Positions 1 through 8,278 of a stretch of DNA of 64,000 nt are shown here, piece by piece. Within the stretch, counting starts at the first letter, position 1, and the number at the start of each line of letters is the position of its first letter. A model generated the notes under the pieces. The model saw nothing but the letters and a program-made list of their open reading frames with translations. It ran no database searches and was not told the DNA's origin. Both the position numbers and the translations under genes were made by a program. Source of the DNA: Candidatus Melainabacteria bacterium (lineage in GTDB: Bacteria; Cyanobacteriota; Vampirovibrionia; Obscuribacterales; Obscuribacteraceae); the NCBI GenBank assembly GCA_016716405.1, contig JADJWK010000001.1, positions 186,001 through 250,000 on the forward strand. The letters are read 5' to 3'.

Positions 1-71
1 TCTGTGGAATTGCACAGTGAACCGGCCCGCCTCGGGCTCTATATTCGAGTCAACAAGCCGGAGGAACGAAA

Positions 72-452
72 ATGAGCGACAGACACGAGATATTTGACTT
101 CAATTCTTTCGAGAACAAGAACGACACTTTAGAACAGGCCCGAGAGACATCTTCGAGGCTCTTCGACTGCGCCTATCAGACCACAGAGCTGCTGAAAAAG
201 GACTTCAAGCAAGAAGGTCCGAAGATGGTGGCGGGAGTCACTGAATTCATCAAGGAGCATCCGGCGGAATCAGCCGTTATCGGTGCCAGCTCGCTGGTCG
301 GAGCCGGGCTTCTCACCGGCGCCATCGCTTTCGAGTCGCCCTGGCTGATCGGCGCTTGCGGAGCCGGAGCCCTCACCGCCACCCTGGGCAACCTCGGCGG
401 AATATTCCGGATCAAGAACGATGAGTTCAACCGCAAGCTGCGCGGACACTGA
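72..452 (+). CDS. Small membrane-associated protein of unknown function
   Basis: A 126-residue protein that I do not recognise as a named family. The N-terminal half is charged and probably helical. Residues about 65-110 hold two hydrophobic, Gly/Ala-rich segments that could form a hairpin in the membrane, followed by a short basic tail. The ATG lies about 6 bases after a GGAGGAACG Shine-Dalgarno, so the start is firm. The layout recalls small glycine-zipper inner-membrane proteins, but I see no diagnostic motif. A strong hairpin follows, so it is probably a single transcription unit, upstream of the TPM-domain gene on the same strand. Confidence 0.7.
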   Translation: MSDRHEIFDFNSFENKNDTLEQARETSSRLFDCAYQTTELLKKDFKQEGPKMVAGVTEFIKEHPAESAVIGASSLVGAGLLTGAIAFESPWLIGACGAGALTATLGNLGGIFRIKNDEFNRKLRGH

Positions 453-488
453 GTTTTCTCCCTTTTATCCCCCTTCTCTGCCTCCCAC

Positions 489-524
489 GCCAGGAAGCTA
501 TCGCAGCCGCGATAGCTTCCTGGC
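489..524 (+). terminator. Terminator-like hairpin after the first gene
   Basis: A perfect 16-bp stem (489-504 pairing with 509-524) with a 4-nt AGCC loop lies 37 bases past the stop codon. The downstream side is pyrimidine-rich but has no long T-run, so intrinsic termination may be weak. A transcript-end or RNA-stability role is equally possible. Confidence 0.6.
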
Positions 525-1059
525 TTCTCCTTCCGGACCGTTTCGCCCTTACTCTCCATTGCTGGCGCGAGCTTGCGCTATCCCTGGAGAAGCTGCAGAA
601 AAGCCGCGCTAGTCAGAGTTTTCCTTATTTGACGATCATCTGAACGGCCTGGATCCGGCCCGAGCTCCGGCCTCGCAGCCGCGGTCCCGAGCCCGCGCGG
701 ACCTTGACACTTTACAATCGGAAACCTTGGTTGCAGTCCTTTACGTTCAAACGATAAGTTGTCAACAATCCCTTCTTCTCTACCCTCAAACAGAGTCTGA
801 TCCCGAAAACCTCCCAGTAACAAGGGGATATCAAAAAAGCTGAAAGTGCCTGAGGCACCACGGCAATTTCGGGATTTTCGAATCACCTCTGTCGAATGGT
901 CAGGGGCTCTTCGCAGAGCGGCGCAATCCGGAGTCACGCCTGGCTGACGCGCCGCTCTCTCGTCATCGGTCCGGCCCGCCCGGACCGAGAAACTCATGAG
1001 TTTCCAAATCTACCGATGAACCGGGCTTGCAGCTTCGCAAAGCCCGCAAACGTCAGCGT

Positions 1060-1065
1060 AGGAGG
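1060..1065 (+). promoter_or_regulatory. Ribosome binding site selecting a GTG start
   Basis: A perfect AGGAGG lies 7 bases before GTG at 1073. The nearest ATG (1085) is 19 bases away. This argues for the GTG start of the TPM-domain gene rather than for upstream in-frame ATGs. Confidence 0.6.
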
Positions 1066-1072
1066 ACCTACT

Positions 1073-4000
1073 GTGACAACACTGATGAAACGATCAATTC
1101 GTTCAGTTCTAGCGATTCCAGCGGTTTTCGCGCTCCTTCTTCTCACAGGGATTTTCGCCTCCCCGGCTCTTGCTCAGAGCGCGCAGACCTGGCTGCCCGT
1201 CAAGGAATTCGACGCCAACCAGGCAGTCTACCTCGATCCGGGGCTCAGGAATCACCGGAGCTACCCCGTCTCCCTCAACGGTCTCGAGGACAGGCTGAAA
1301 GCTCAGGGTCAGACCCACGGGCTCAGGTTCTATTTCGTGATGACCGAGCAGGGAACCGAGACTAACCCCACCTCGAGCAAGTTCGCAGTCTGGAAGCTCG
1401 ACGAGCTGGCCGCCATGGTGGCAGGCAAGCTCCCGGCTGACGACTACGTGCTCATCCTCCTTGTGCGGTCCTCGTCGGACCCCAACAAGTTCTCGTTTGC
1501 TGCCAACGGCGGCAATCGGCTCCAGCAGTACGGGCTCACCGGCAGTTATTTCAGCCAGTCCGGAAGCCCGCTCAATGCCAACCGCTCCGTCTACCTGCCC
1601 AACGACCCGGGCGGCTTCGGCAACGCCGTGGCGACCGGAGTCAATCAAGCAGTCTCCCGGCACTTCGCCGACCTCGAGCGGCAGGAGGAGCAGCGCAAGC
1701 TCGATGAGGAGCGCCACAGACAAGAAGAGCTGCAGCGCATCGAGCAAGAGAAGCAACGTGCCATCGACGCCGAGAACCGCCGCATCGCCCGGGAAGCTTT
1801 CATGAAGGCTCTGCCGGGATACCTCCTCTGGTACGGCACCCCCAGCGTCGTCCTCCTGGCTCTGCTGATCATGCTCTTCCTCTACCGGAGGCTCCGCTCT
1901 GACGTGCAGAAGCTCGTCGATTCCTGGCGCGAGAAGATCACCACCTCCTCGGACATGTATCTGCGCCTGGAGAAAGGCTATTTCGGCTTCCTCCAGCATC
2001 AGGCTGCCTGGCAGGAGAAGTTCAAGGGCAATACCGCCATCAAGTTCAAGAAGGCGGTCACCGACTTCGCCAACTACAGCGCCCGGCAACTGGCTGCCAA
2101 CCGGCGCTTTCAAGAAGCGGAAAAGCTCTTCGCGTCGAGCCGTTATCCCTTCGCCCTTTTCGGCAAGCTCGGCAGAGTGAGGACCCTGCTCACCACGCAG
2201 GCCATCGTCATCACCGGAGAGGAGCTGCCTCTGGAGCTGGCAAGCCTCTATGGCGGGCTGGTCACCAGGCAGGAATACACCCCTGACGCTGTGCTGGCCG
2301 AGATGGAGAAACTCTTCGACGTCACCAACCGGGCTCTTGCCGAGATCAAGCAAGCCTTCGACGGGGCGGCGCAGAACAAGCTCGACATCGAGGCTCTCGA
2401 CACCGCCATCGCCGGTATCAAGAAAGAGCTCGAAGCCGCCGGTCTCACCTTCGACCCCTATGCCGACCGCTACAGTGGTCTGCTCCAGGGCAAGAGGGCT
2501 TTCCTCGCCATCCTCGACAGCGATCCGCTGGACGCCTTCAAGGGCTCCGAGGAGGTCGAGAGGGGCTTTGAGTCGCTCGAGGCTGACCTCAAGCGGGCCA
2601 TCGCCATCCAGGAGAGCTTTGCCGCCACCGAGACAGCCATCGGCAAGGCGAAGACGCGCGTCAAAGAGGTTCGCTCCAGCGGCGCCGACTACCGGTACCC
2701 GGCAGAAAGCGACACAACCCCGCGAGCAGTCGTCACGTTCCGGCTCTCCGAGGAAGGAGGCAACCCCGACACTCTCACCGGCGAAGCCGACGAGCATCTG
2801 GCAAGAGCTCGCCAGGCCTGCCTGAACGCCCAGCTCGACAAGGCCGAGAGCGAAAGATCCGAGGCGGAAAAGGCTGCCCGGGCTGCCATCGACATGGTGG
2901 CATCGATTCTCGATGCCAAACTCTATGTCGAGAAGCAGGTGGTGCCGGTCAAAACCAACCTCACCAGGCTTCGCGGTGAGCTGCCTGCCGCCACCACGGC
3001 GGTGACCCAGCTCAAGGCGGAGTTCCTGGCCAAGAACTTCCCGGGCGAGCCCGAGAAGCTCGACGATGCCAACAAGGTCGCCGACTCCACCGAAGCCGAG
3101 CTGGCCAAGGTGAAGAAGGCCTATGAAGAGCAGCGCTATCTGGCTGCACGCAAGCTTCTGACGTTGGTGGGCGGCAACATCCAGCAGTCCATCGACAGAC
3201 TCGTCGAGATTCACGCGCGTCTTGCCAGGCTCAGGGAGCTGAAGGATCACGCTCGCAAGATCGTGACCGCAGCCGAAGGGCTGGCAAGCACGCTTGTCGA
3301 CAAGCTCGACAGCAACTCGTTCACCACTTCCGCTGCCACCGACCGCGCTTATGCACAGCAGAAGCCGGTCCTCGAGGCACAGCGACGCGATGTCGACAAA
3401 GACATCACCGACTGGGTGGCTGCGGCAACTGCTGCAGACGCCCTGCTGGCTGCCCTTCAGAGCGTGGACAGGGCCATCGATGAGGAGAAGGCGCAGTACG
3501 ACAACGCTGTCAGCGCCGTCGCCAGCCTGACCACCGCCGTCGGTAACGCAGAGCGCTCCGTGCGCGGCTCCGACACCCGTCAACCCGCCCGGGACAAGCT
3601 GGCGCAAGCCAACCAGGCTCTCGGCAAGCTGGAGAAGGACATCAAGGTCGAGAAATCCGACTGGGCGAGCATCGCCCGCCGGGCTAACGACGCCAGGTCC
3701 ACTGCCGGTGAAGCGAAGAGTCTGGCGGAAGCCGACAAGAAAGCTGCCGATGCTGCCCGCTCAGCGATCAGCTCTGCCCGCAGCAATATCGACGGCACGC
3801 AGACCTCGTACGGTCACGGCGTCTTCGCGGATCTCTCCAGCGCCAACTCTTACCTCGGCCAAGCCGAGCGAGCACTGTCCTCCGGAGACTATGAAGGAGC
3901 CAGCCGCCTGGCGAAGAAGGCAAGCAGCGCCGCCGACGAAGCAGAAAGCTCTGCCCGTGCTCGGGTAGCGGCGATCATTGCCGAGCTCGAGCGGCAGCGC

Positions 4001-4153
4001 CGCGAGCGTGAGCGCCAGGAGCGCGAGCGCCGTGAACGCGAGGAAAGGGAGCGTCAGGAGCGCAACCGGCGCAACGACGACTTCGGCGGCTCCGGTCGCT
4101 CCGGTGGTGGAAGCTGGAGTGGCGGTCGCTCGGGTGGCGGCGGCGACTTCTAA
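1073..4153 (+). CDS. TPM-domain (YgcG-like) secreted/membrane protein with long coiled-coil region
   Basis: A protein of about 1026 residues. A hydrophobic signal segment ending in PALAQ is followed by a region (about 40-200) like the TPM/YgcG fold (Psb32 and TLP18.3/MOLO-1 family), with a strand pattern around 'YLPNDPGGFG'. A charged coiled coil (about 205-240), a transmembrane helix (about 247-270) and some 700 residues of Ala/Lys/Glu-rich predicted coiled coil follow. The C-terminus is a Gly/Ser-rich tail ending in GGGGDF, typical of YgcG-like proteins. TPM proteins are linked to membrane stress and photosystem repair, but the role here is not known. The GTG start is chosen for its AGGAGG site. 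Downstream genes encode membrane-anchored coiled-coil proteins, suggesting a joint envelope function. The coiled coil is far longer than in typical YgcG proteins. Confidence 0.7.
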   Translation: MTTLMKRSIRSVLAIPAVFALLLLTGIFASPALAQSAQTWLPVKEFDANQAVYLDPGLRNHRSYPVSLNGLEDRLKAQGQTHGLRFYFVMTEQGTETNPTSSKFAVWKLDELAAMVAGKLPADDYVLILLVRSSSDPNKFSFAANGGNRLQQYGLTGSYFSQSGSPLNANRSVYLPNDPGGFGNAVATGVNQAVSRHFADLERQEEQRKLDEERHRQEELQRIEQEKQRAIDAENRRIAREAFMKALPGYLLWYGTPSVVLLALLIMLFLYRRLRSDVQKLVDSWREKITTSSDMYLRLEKGYFGFLQHQAAWQEKFKGNTAIKFKKAVTDFANYSARQLAANRRFQEAEKLFASSRYPFALFGKLGRVRTLLTTQAIVITGEELPLELASLYGGLVTRQEYTPDAVLAEMEKLFDVTNRALAEIKQAFDGAAQNKLDIEALDTAIAGIKKELEAAGLTFDPYADRYSGLLQGKRAFLAILDSDPLDAFKGSEEVERGFESLEADLKRAIAIQESFAATETAIGKAKTRVKEVRSSGADYRYPAESDTTPRAVVTFRLSEEGGNPDTLTGEADEHLARARQACLNAQLDKAESERSEAEKAARAAIDMVASILDAKLYVEKQVVPVKTNLTRLRGELPAATTAVTQLKAEFLAKNFPGEPEKLDDANKVADSTEAELAKVKKAYEEQRYLAARKLLTLVGGNIQQSIDRLVEIHARLARLRELKDHARKIVTAAEGLASTLVDKLDSNSFTTSAATDRAYAQQKPVLEAQRRDVDKDITDWVAAATAADALLAALQSVDRAIDEEKAQYDNAVSAVASLTTAVGNAERSVRGSDTRQPARDKLAQANQALGKLEKDIKVEKSDWASIARRANDARSTAGEAKSLAEADKKAADAARSAISSARSNIDGTQTSYGHGVFADLSSANSYLGQAERALSSGDYEGASRLAKKASSAADEAESSARARVAAIIAELERQRRERERQERERREREERERQERNRRNDDFGGSGRSGGGSWSGGRSGGGGDF

Positions 4154-4305
4154 GTCGTCCAGCTCACCAGCTCGTCAGTTCATTTTTGAGCCGGGGGGTC
4201 CCCGGAGAGACTTACGTAACCGGCGCGAGCTCTATGTTTCAGCTCGCCGGGTCCTGACAAAGATCGAATCTCGAATCAATCAATTTCCGAAAAGGAGAAC
4301 TCACC

Positions 4306-5034
4306 ATGTCAACGACAGTCGCACTCGTGCTCATCGCTATCGCCGCCTTCGGCGTGCTCTTCGCATTCTGGCCCAGGTTCCGCCAGATGATCCGCATCAA
4401 GGGCGGTAACGCCGTCGACGGCATGACCACCGCCGTCGAGAAGGAACGCCTTCTCTACAAGGACCTCGCCGCCAAGGTGGCCGCCAACCGCATCAAGGTC
4501 ACCAATATCACCGGCGACTACCGCCACCAGGTCAACAACCTGAACAAGCTCCAGGAAGCCGCCCGCAAGGCACAGGCCGACTACGATCTCAGCGTCGACG
4601 CCAAGATGCCCGAGAACGTCCAGGGTGAGAAGTTCCAGGACTTCCAGAAGGCTCAGGCCGCCGTCACCGCTCAGCGCAACGTCGTGAGCCGGTTCGCCGA
4701 GGCCGAGAAGGCCGCCAAGAAGGCTCTCGAGACCAGCCTCAAGGCTCTCGAGAAGATCGCCGCCCAGGTCCAGTCCGACGAGGCCAAGGCCGAGCTCAAG
4801 GGCGTCTTCGAGTCCGCCGCCGAAACCATCGAGTCCGCCAACGCCGTCGACGGCGCTTTCTCCGAGCTGAACGAGGCCTCCAACCAGGTCGACCGCGAGC
4901 TCGAGCGCGCCAGGGCTCGCTTCGAGAGCTCCCAGGGCAACCAGGCCGACCAGGAGTTCGAAGACCTGGCCGAGAAGGAGCGCCAGCGTCGCGAGCGCGA
5001 GGCTTACGACCAGTCTCGCCAGTCGGGTCAGTAA
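4306..5034 (+). CDS. Membrane-anchored coiled-coil protein (PspA/IM30-like), intact copy 1
   Basis: A 242-residue protein with one N-terminal transmembrane helix (residues 4-22, ending FWPRF) and then an almost continuous charged helix of Ala/Glu/Lys/Gln heptads, rich in Ala-Lys-Ala repeats. Length and layout resemble PspA/IM30 membrane-remodelling proteins with an added membrane anchor, but no PspA signature is clear, so this is an analogy and not a firm assignment. AAGGAG sits 8 bases upstream of the ATG. A nearly identical copy follows at 5236. Its position after the TPM protein, itself rich in coiled coil, suggests that the two act together at the membrane. Confidence 0.6.
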   Translation: MSTTVALVLIAIAAFGVLFAFWPRFRQMIRIKGGNAVDGMTTAVEKERLLYKDLAAKVAANRIKVTNITGDYRHQVNNLNKLQEAARKAQADYDLSVDAKMPENVQGEKFQDFQKAQAAVTAQRNVVSRFAEAEKAAKKALETSLKALEKIAAQVQSDEAKAELKGVFESAAETIESANAVDGAFSELNEASNQVDRELERARARFESSQGNQADQEFEDLAEKERQRREREAYDQSRQSGQ

Positions 5035-5120
5035 CAGCAGGTCACTTCCTGTGGTATCACCGGCGGCACCGGAACCGTTGACTGATACCATTCCCATGAC
5101 TGAATTCCGGCACGTATCTA

Positions 5121-5154
5121 AGGAGAAGGGATCGGGCAACCGATCCCTTCTCCT
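5121..5154 (+). terminator. Terminator-like hairpin in the duplication spacer
   Basis: A perfect 15-bp stem (5121-5135 with 5140-5154) closes a GCAA tetraloop (GNRA type). There is no T-run after it. It separates the two coiled-coil gene copies. Confidence 0.55.
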
Positions 5155-5170
5155 GTCAAGAAGCTTTGCG

Positions 5171-5196
5171 GAAGACCGGCGCGCCTGCCGGTCTTC
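5171..5196 (+). terminator. Second hairpin in the duplication spacer
   Basis: A 10-bp perfect stem (5171-5180 with 5187-5196) with a 6-nt loop, just after the GCAA hairpin. It could end transcription of copy 1 or act in the leader of copy 2. Confidence 0.4.
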
Positions 5197-5235
5197 CCTG
5201 AATTCTGAATTCTCATCGAACAGGAGAACACACTC

Positions 5236-5963
5236 ATGTCAACGACAGTCGCACTCGTGCTCATCGCTATCGCCGCCTTCGGCGTGCTCTTCGCATTCTG
5301 GCCCAGGTTCCGCCAGATGATCCGCATCAAGGGAGGTAACGCCGTCGACGGCATGACCACCGCCGTCGAGAAGGAACGTCTTCTCTACAAGGACCTCGCC
5401 GCCAAGGTGAACGCCAACCGCATCAAGGTCGCCAATATCACCGGCGACTACCGCCACCAGATCAACAACCTGAACAAGCTCCAGGAAGCCGCCCGCAAGG
5501 CACAGGCCGACTACGATCTCAGCGTCGACGCCAAGATGCCCGAGAACGTCCAGGGCGAGAAGTTCCAGGACTTCCAGAAGGCTCAGGCCGCCGTCACCGC
5601 TCAGCGCAACGTCGTGAGCCGGTTCGCCGAGGCCGAGAAGGCCGCCAAGAAGGCTCTCGAGACCAGCCTCAAGGCTCTCGAGAAGATCGCCGCCCAGGTC
5701 CAGTCCGACGAGCCAAGGCCGAGCTCAAGGGCGTCTTCGAGTCCGCCGCCGAAACCATCGAGTCCGCCAACGCCGTCGACGGCGCTTTCTCCGAGCTGAA
5801 CGAGGCCTCCAACCAGGTCGACCGCGAGCTCGAGCGCGCCAGGGCTCGCTTCGAGAGCTCCCAGGGCAACCAGGCCGACCAGGAGTTCGAAGACCTGGCC
5901 GAGAAGGAGCGCCAGCGTCGCGAGCGCGAGGCTTACGACCAGTCTCGCCAGTCCGGGCAGTAA
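5236..5963 (+). pseudogene. Frameshifted second copy of the coiled-coil membrane protein
   Basis: The first ~159 codons match copy 1 almost exactly (MSTTVALVL..., same transmembrane helix). A missing G at 5712 then shifts the frame, and the reading frame ends at 5799 with an unrelated Ser/Pro-rich tail. The original C-terminal frame, ending QSRQSGQ, remains intact to the TAA at 5961-5963. This is either a fresh pseudogene, a truncated variant of about 187 residues, or an assembly error in a near-identical repeat. The intact Shine-Dalgarno (CAGGAG) and well-preserved downstream frame favour a very recent event or a sequencing error. Confidence 0.75.
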
Positions 5964-5980
5964 TCAGGTTCTGCCTTCTG

Positions 5981-6010
5981 AGGGGAGGGACCGCATGGTC
6001 CCTCCCCTTT
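5981..6010 (+). terminator. Terminator hairpin after the duplicated gene
   Basis: A 12-bp perfect stem (5981-5992 with 5997-6008) with a GCAT loop, followed by only two more T residues. It lies 18 bases past the copy 2 stop and before the next gene's Shine-Dalgarno. Confidence 0.55.
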
Positions 6011-6038
6011 ACTCGACAAATCAGCAAGGAGCTTCTCA

Positions 6039-6374
6039 ATGAATGCTATTCTGCTTCTCCCCCTCGTGCTCGTGCTCGGGGGACCGTTCATGTACGGCGT
6101 CGTCATCGCCGCCACCAAGCTTCACCAGCTTCTGCGCAAGGGATTCTCGCCTCGAGCCTCCTTCATCACGGTCTTCTGCATCCTGGCTGCCGCTGCCGCT
6201 CTGATGACGGCGCCGTACTGGGTGCTGGGAGGCAAGGGCTATCTCGTCGTCGCCGGCGTCTACGTGCTCTTCGTGGGCATCGGCGCCTCCAGGTTCCGCA
6301 AGCTCATCCGCTTCCTCAAGCGTGAGCTCGACAGCAACGACAAGAACGACGTCGAGATCCCCGAGGACAAGTAA
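6039..6374 (+). CDS. Small polytopic membrane protein, unknown function
   Basis: A 111-residue protein with about three transmembrane segments (residues 4-25, 42-60 and 67-84) and a charged C-terminal tail rich in Asp, Glu and Lys. AAGGAG lies 7 bases before the ATG, so the start is secure. I do not recognise a family. It follows the two coiled-coil membrane genes on the same strand and may belong to the same envelope cluster. Its C-terminal basic patch (RFRKLIRFLKRE) would face the cytoplasm by the positive-inside rule. Confidence 0.65.
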   Translation: MNAILLLPLVLVLGGPFMYGVVIAATKLHQLLRKGFSPRASFITVFCILAAAAALMTAPYWVLGGKGYLVVAGVYVLFVGIGASRFRKLIRFLKRELDSNDKNDVEIPEDK

Positions 6375-6418
6375 ACCATCAGCGAAAGCGCTCAGAACTT
6401 CCTCGCATGTGTACCCTC

Positions 6419-6476
6419 GCGCCGGCGGAAGAGCAGCCAGGCGACCCGCCTCGATCATTCTCATTAACGGGTCGCC
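6419..6476 (+). repeat. Intergenic element, copy 1, with conserved stem-loop
   Basis: This stretch, starting 45 bases after a stop codon, shares GCGCCGGCGG, an A/G-rich link, a GGCGACCC box and the loop GATCATTCTCAT with 8303-8363. Bases 6440-6448 pair perfectly with 6468-6476 (9 bp), leaving the shared sequence in a 19-nt loop. The segment 6435-6450 matches 14 of 16 positions of the cobalamin-riboswitch B12 box as I recall it, but I cannot fold the rest into that class. Confidence 0.5.
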
Positions 6477-6550
6477 GGTAAGTCTCCTCCATTGGCAACT
6501 CGGCGCCATCGCGAAAACCGCTTCCGGAAAGCAATTTCTGGTGGCAACCC

Positions 6551-6581
6551 GGAGAGCCGCTCCAGGTTGGAGCGGCTCTCC
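6551..6581 (+). terminator. 14-bp hairpin ahead of the 401-aa gene
   Basis: A perfect 14-bp stem (6551-6564 with 6568-6581) with a 3-nt loop, 47 bases upstream of the next start codon. It may terminate the upstream transcript or form part of the leader. Confidence 0.45.
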
Positions 6582-6627
6582 TACGTCTTGTCGCCTTAAC
6601 GCGACTCGAATGACTCAAAGGAAGATC

Positions 6628-7833
6628 ATGCACGACACACCCTGGATCGAACGGCTCAAAGGACGGCTCCAGACTCCGCCCGAAGAGGAGTCCCTGAGAC
6701 AAGCCTATCTGGGAGCTCAGAAGCTCGCATTTGAGCTGGTCTGCATATGCAATGAGCTCGTGACACTCCACCCGCCCGATGTCACCGAATGCGCATCCCT
6801 GGTTCGGGAAGCATTGAATCGGCCGGAGAGGGAGAGGGACACAGCCATTCAAATAGCCGGGACGACCGTTCGAATCCGCCAGGTTCACTATTATTCCACC
6901 ATCACCCGCTTCAAGCAGATTCGCGACACCTGGAACTCTATCCGCCTCGACCTGGTCGAAAAGCTCGAGGCAGTTGCAGCGCCGAATCAGAATCCTCATG
7001 CATTACCGTCCCATAGGCAGGTTGATGTCGAGGTCGCCCTTAACTGCCAGGCTGTGGCAGCTCTGATCGACCAGTGTGATCGTATGCTGGAGGCAGCGAG
7101 CCGGCGTCGGAGGGACGAGCGATCCCACGTGCTTGCCAAAACCTCGTGGCAGAACGTCTTCGAGACCCTGGCTGCCGAGGTCGCAGGGGAGCACTGGCTG
7201 GGAACAGCCCGACTGGCCTGCCACGCAGCCTTTCAGGCCGAGGTCCTCAGAAAGGTGCCTGTGGATAGAGTGACGCTGACTCGAGTGCCAGAGGACTATG
7301 TGAGCTGCCGTAACGTTGATGCGGCCAGAGAGGCATTCGAGAAGACGTTTGATTCAAACGCCACGACAAACTGCCGAACGTTTCACCGATACAAGTCGGA
7401 CCTCTTTAACGATGCGCTGCTGTCCGAAAGGCTTCTTTCGGCCGTGCCCGACACTGTCGCCATGCAGCGTATCGAGGAGGAGCGTGACAGCAAACTGGGT
7501 ACATACTGGCGAAAGTGGCACACTGTGAGAGAACAGGTTGAAAACTGTCAGGAAATGTTCGTCAAGGTAGCCGAGCTGCTTCCCGCGGCGGTTGCCGAAG
7601 CACAGTCCATCCAGAATGTCAGGATCCGCCGCCAGGCTCAGAACCTGTGCATGTTCTCCGCGCGTCGCCTCAAAGAAAACCAGGCATTGATCAAGGCGTT
7701 CGACAGACAAGTCGGCGAGCGTCACGCCCAACCAGACATCGCCGACATGGCCTCCCGGAGCCATTATGCGCTACTGGAGCGCATCCGGACAAAAAGCCTG
7801 CGATGCCCGACCTACCGTCGTCGCGAGTCCTAG
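6628..7833 (+). CDS. Hypothetical cytoplasmic protein (about 401 aa)
   Basis: An unrecognised, mostly helical, charged protein without signal peptide or transmembrane helix. It has several Cys residues scattered through it, a run of four Arg near residue 165, and a basic C-terminus. The frame stays open upstream to 6322 but that part overlaps the preceding gene and the intergenic hairpins. The ATG at 6628 follows an AAAGGAAG site and is the better start; ATG 6610 is an alternative. I find no motif to suggest a function. Confidence 0.6.
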   Translation: MHDTPWIERLKGRLQTPPEEESLRQAYLGAQKLAFELVCICNELVTLHPPDVTECASLVREALNRPERERDTAIQIAGTTVRIRQVHYYSTITRFKQIRDTWNSIRLDLVEKLEAVAAPNQNPHALPSHRQVDVEVALNCQAVAALIDQCDRMLEAASRRRRDERSHVLAKTSWQNVFETLAAEVAGEHWLGTARLACHAAFQAEVLRKVPVDRVTLTRVPEDYVSCRNVDAAREAFEKTFDSNATTNCRTFHRYKSDLFNDALLSERLLSAVPDTVAMQRIEEERDSKLGTYWRKWHTVREQVENCQEMFVKVAELLPAAVAEAQSIQNVRIRRQAQNLCMFSARRLKENQALIKAFDRQVGERHAQPDIADMASRSHYALLERIRTKSLRCPTYRRRES

Positions 7834-7927
7834 CCCTTCTGAAGAGAGCGACGTCGGGATTCCCCGGGACACGTACGAGATTTCCGGTTCAACGAACCGG
7901 ATTCAATCCAAAACGAGATAAACCACC

Positions 7928-8278
7928 TTGACCAACTTCATCATCGGAACCGGCATCGTCTTCTTCACCGTCGCTGCCGATTCCCCCGCCCAGGCCATCG
8001 AGGTCCTGAAGAAGCGCATCATCTCGGCGAGCCGGATGGAGCACTTCGATGCCAGCCGGGCCGGCATGAGCTACTCCATAGTGGAGGCCTTCGCTCAGGG
8101 ACGGCTCGACTTCATCGTCTTCAACGAAGACCGCACCGACATTCTCTGTGGCGAGTACCGGGGAGAGTTTCAGGAGCTCGCCAGCCGTGAGCTCCTCGAC
8201 GCTCTTACCGAGCTCGTTCCGGAAGGTCTGCGCATGAAACAGCTTCAGCGGCTCTATGCGCGCTCTCAGACCTCGTAA
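7928..8278 (+). CDS. Hypothetical protein (116 aa), TTG start
   Basis: A small alpha/beta protein without a recognised family. It reads as a strand-rich N-terminus (NFIIGTGIVFFTV), a helix with an Ala-Ile-Glu-Val core, and a second helix-rich half ending in basic residues. It probably starts at TTG 7928; the upstream GAGATAA is only a weak Shine-Dalgarno. A second copy of the intergenic element follows it. Confidence 0.5.
   Translation: MTNFIIGTGIVFFTVAADSPAQAIEVLKKRIISASRMEHFDASRAGMSYSIVEAFAQGRLDFIVFNEDRTDILCGEYRGEFQELASRELLDALTELVPEGLRMKQLQRLYARSQTS

Larger units (their letters stand above)
453..1072. other. Intergenic region upstream of the TPM-domain gene
   Basis: About 620 bases without a convincing gene; short frames here have no Shine-Dalgarno or recognisable product. 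It holds the 16-bp hairpin at 489-524 and then presumably the promoter and long leader of the TPM-domain gene. I cannot place a promoter with confidence. Confidence 0.5.
4292..5963 (+). repeat. Tandem duplication of a ~730 bp gene
   Basis: The segment 4292-5034, from the Shine-Dalgarno to the stop codon, recurs at 5222-5963. I count only about ten differences over ~730 bases, several of them silent (for example GGC/GGA near 4403/5333). One is a single-base deletion in the second copy (GG at 4782-4783 against one G at 5712). The 200-bp spacer is unrelated. The high identity points to recent duplication or gene conversion. Confidence 0.9.

Noticed and set aside
1109..3607. Long minus-strand frame across the TPM-domain gene
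   Set aside because: It is an antisense shadow of a GC-rich coding region; no Shine-Dalgarno, no recognisable domain, and the plus frame has clear protein features.
6435..6450. Cobalamin riboswitch (B12 box)
   Set aside because: The box-like match is good, but the other conserved parts of the class are not found in the ~60 bases before it. No cobalamin gene follows, so I report it only as a repeat element.
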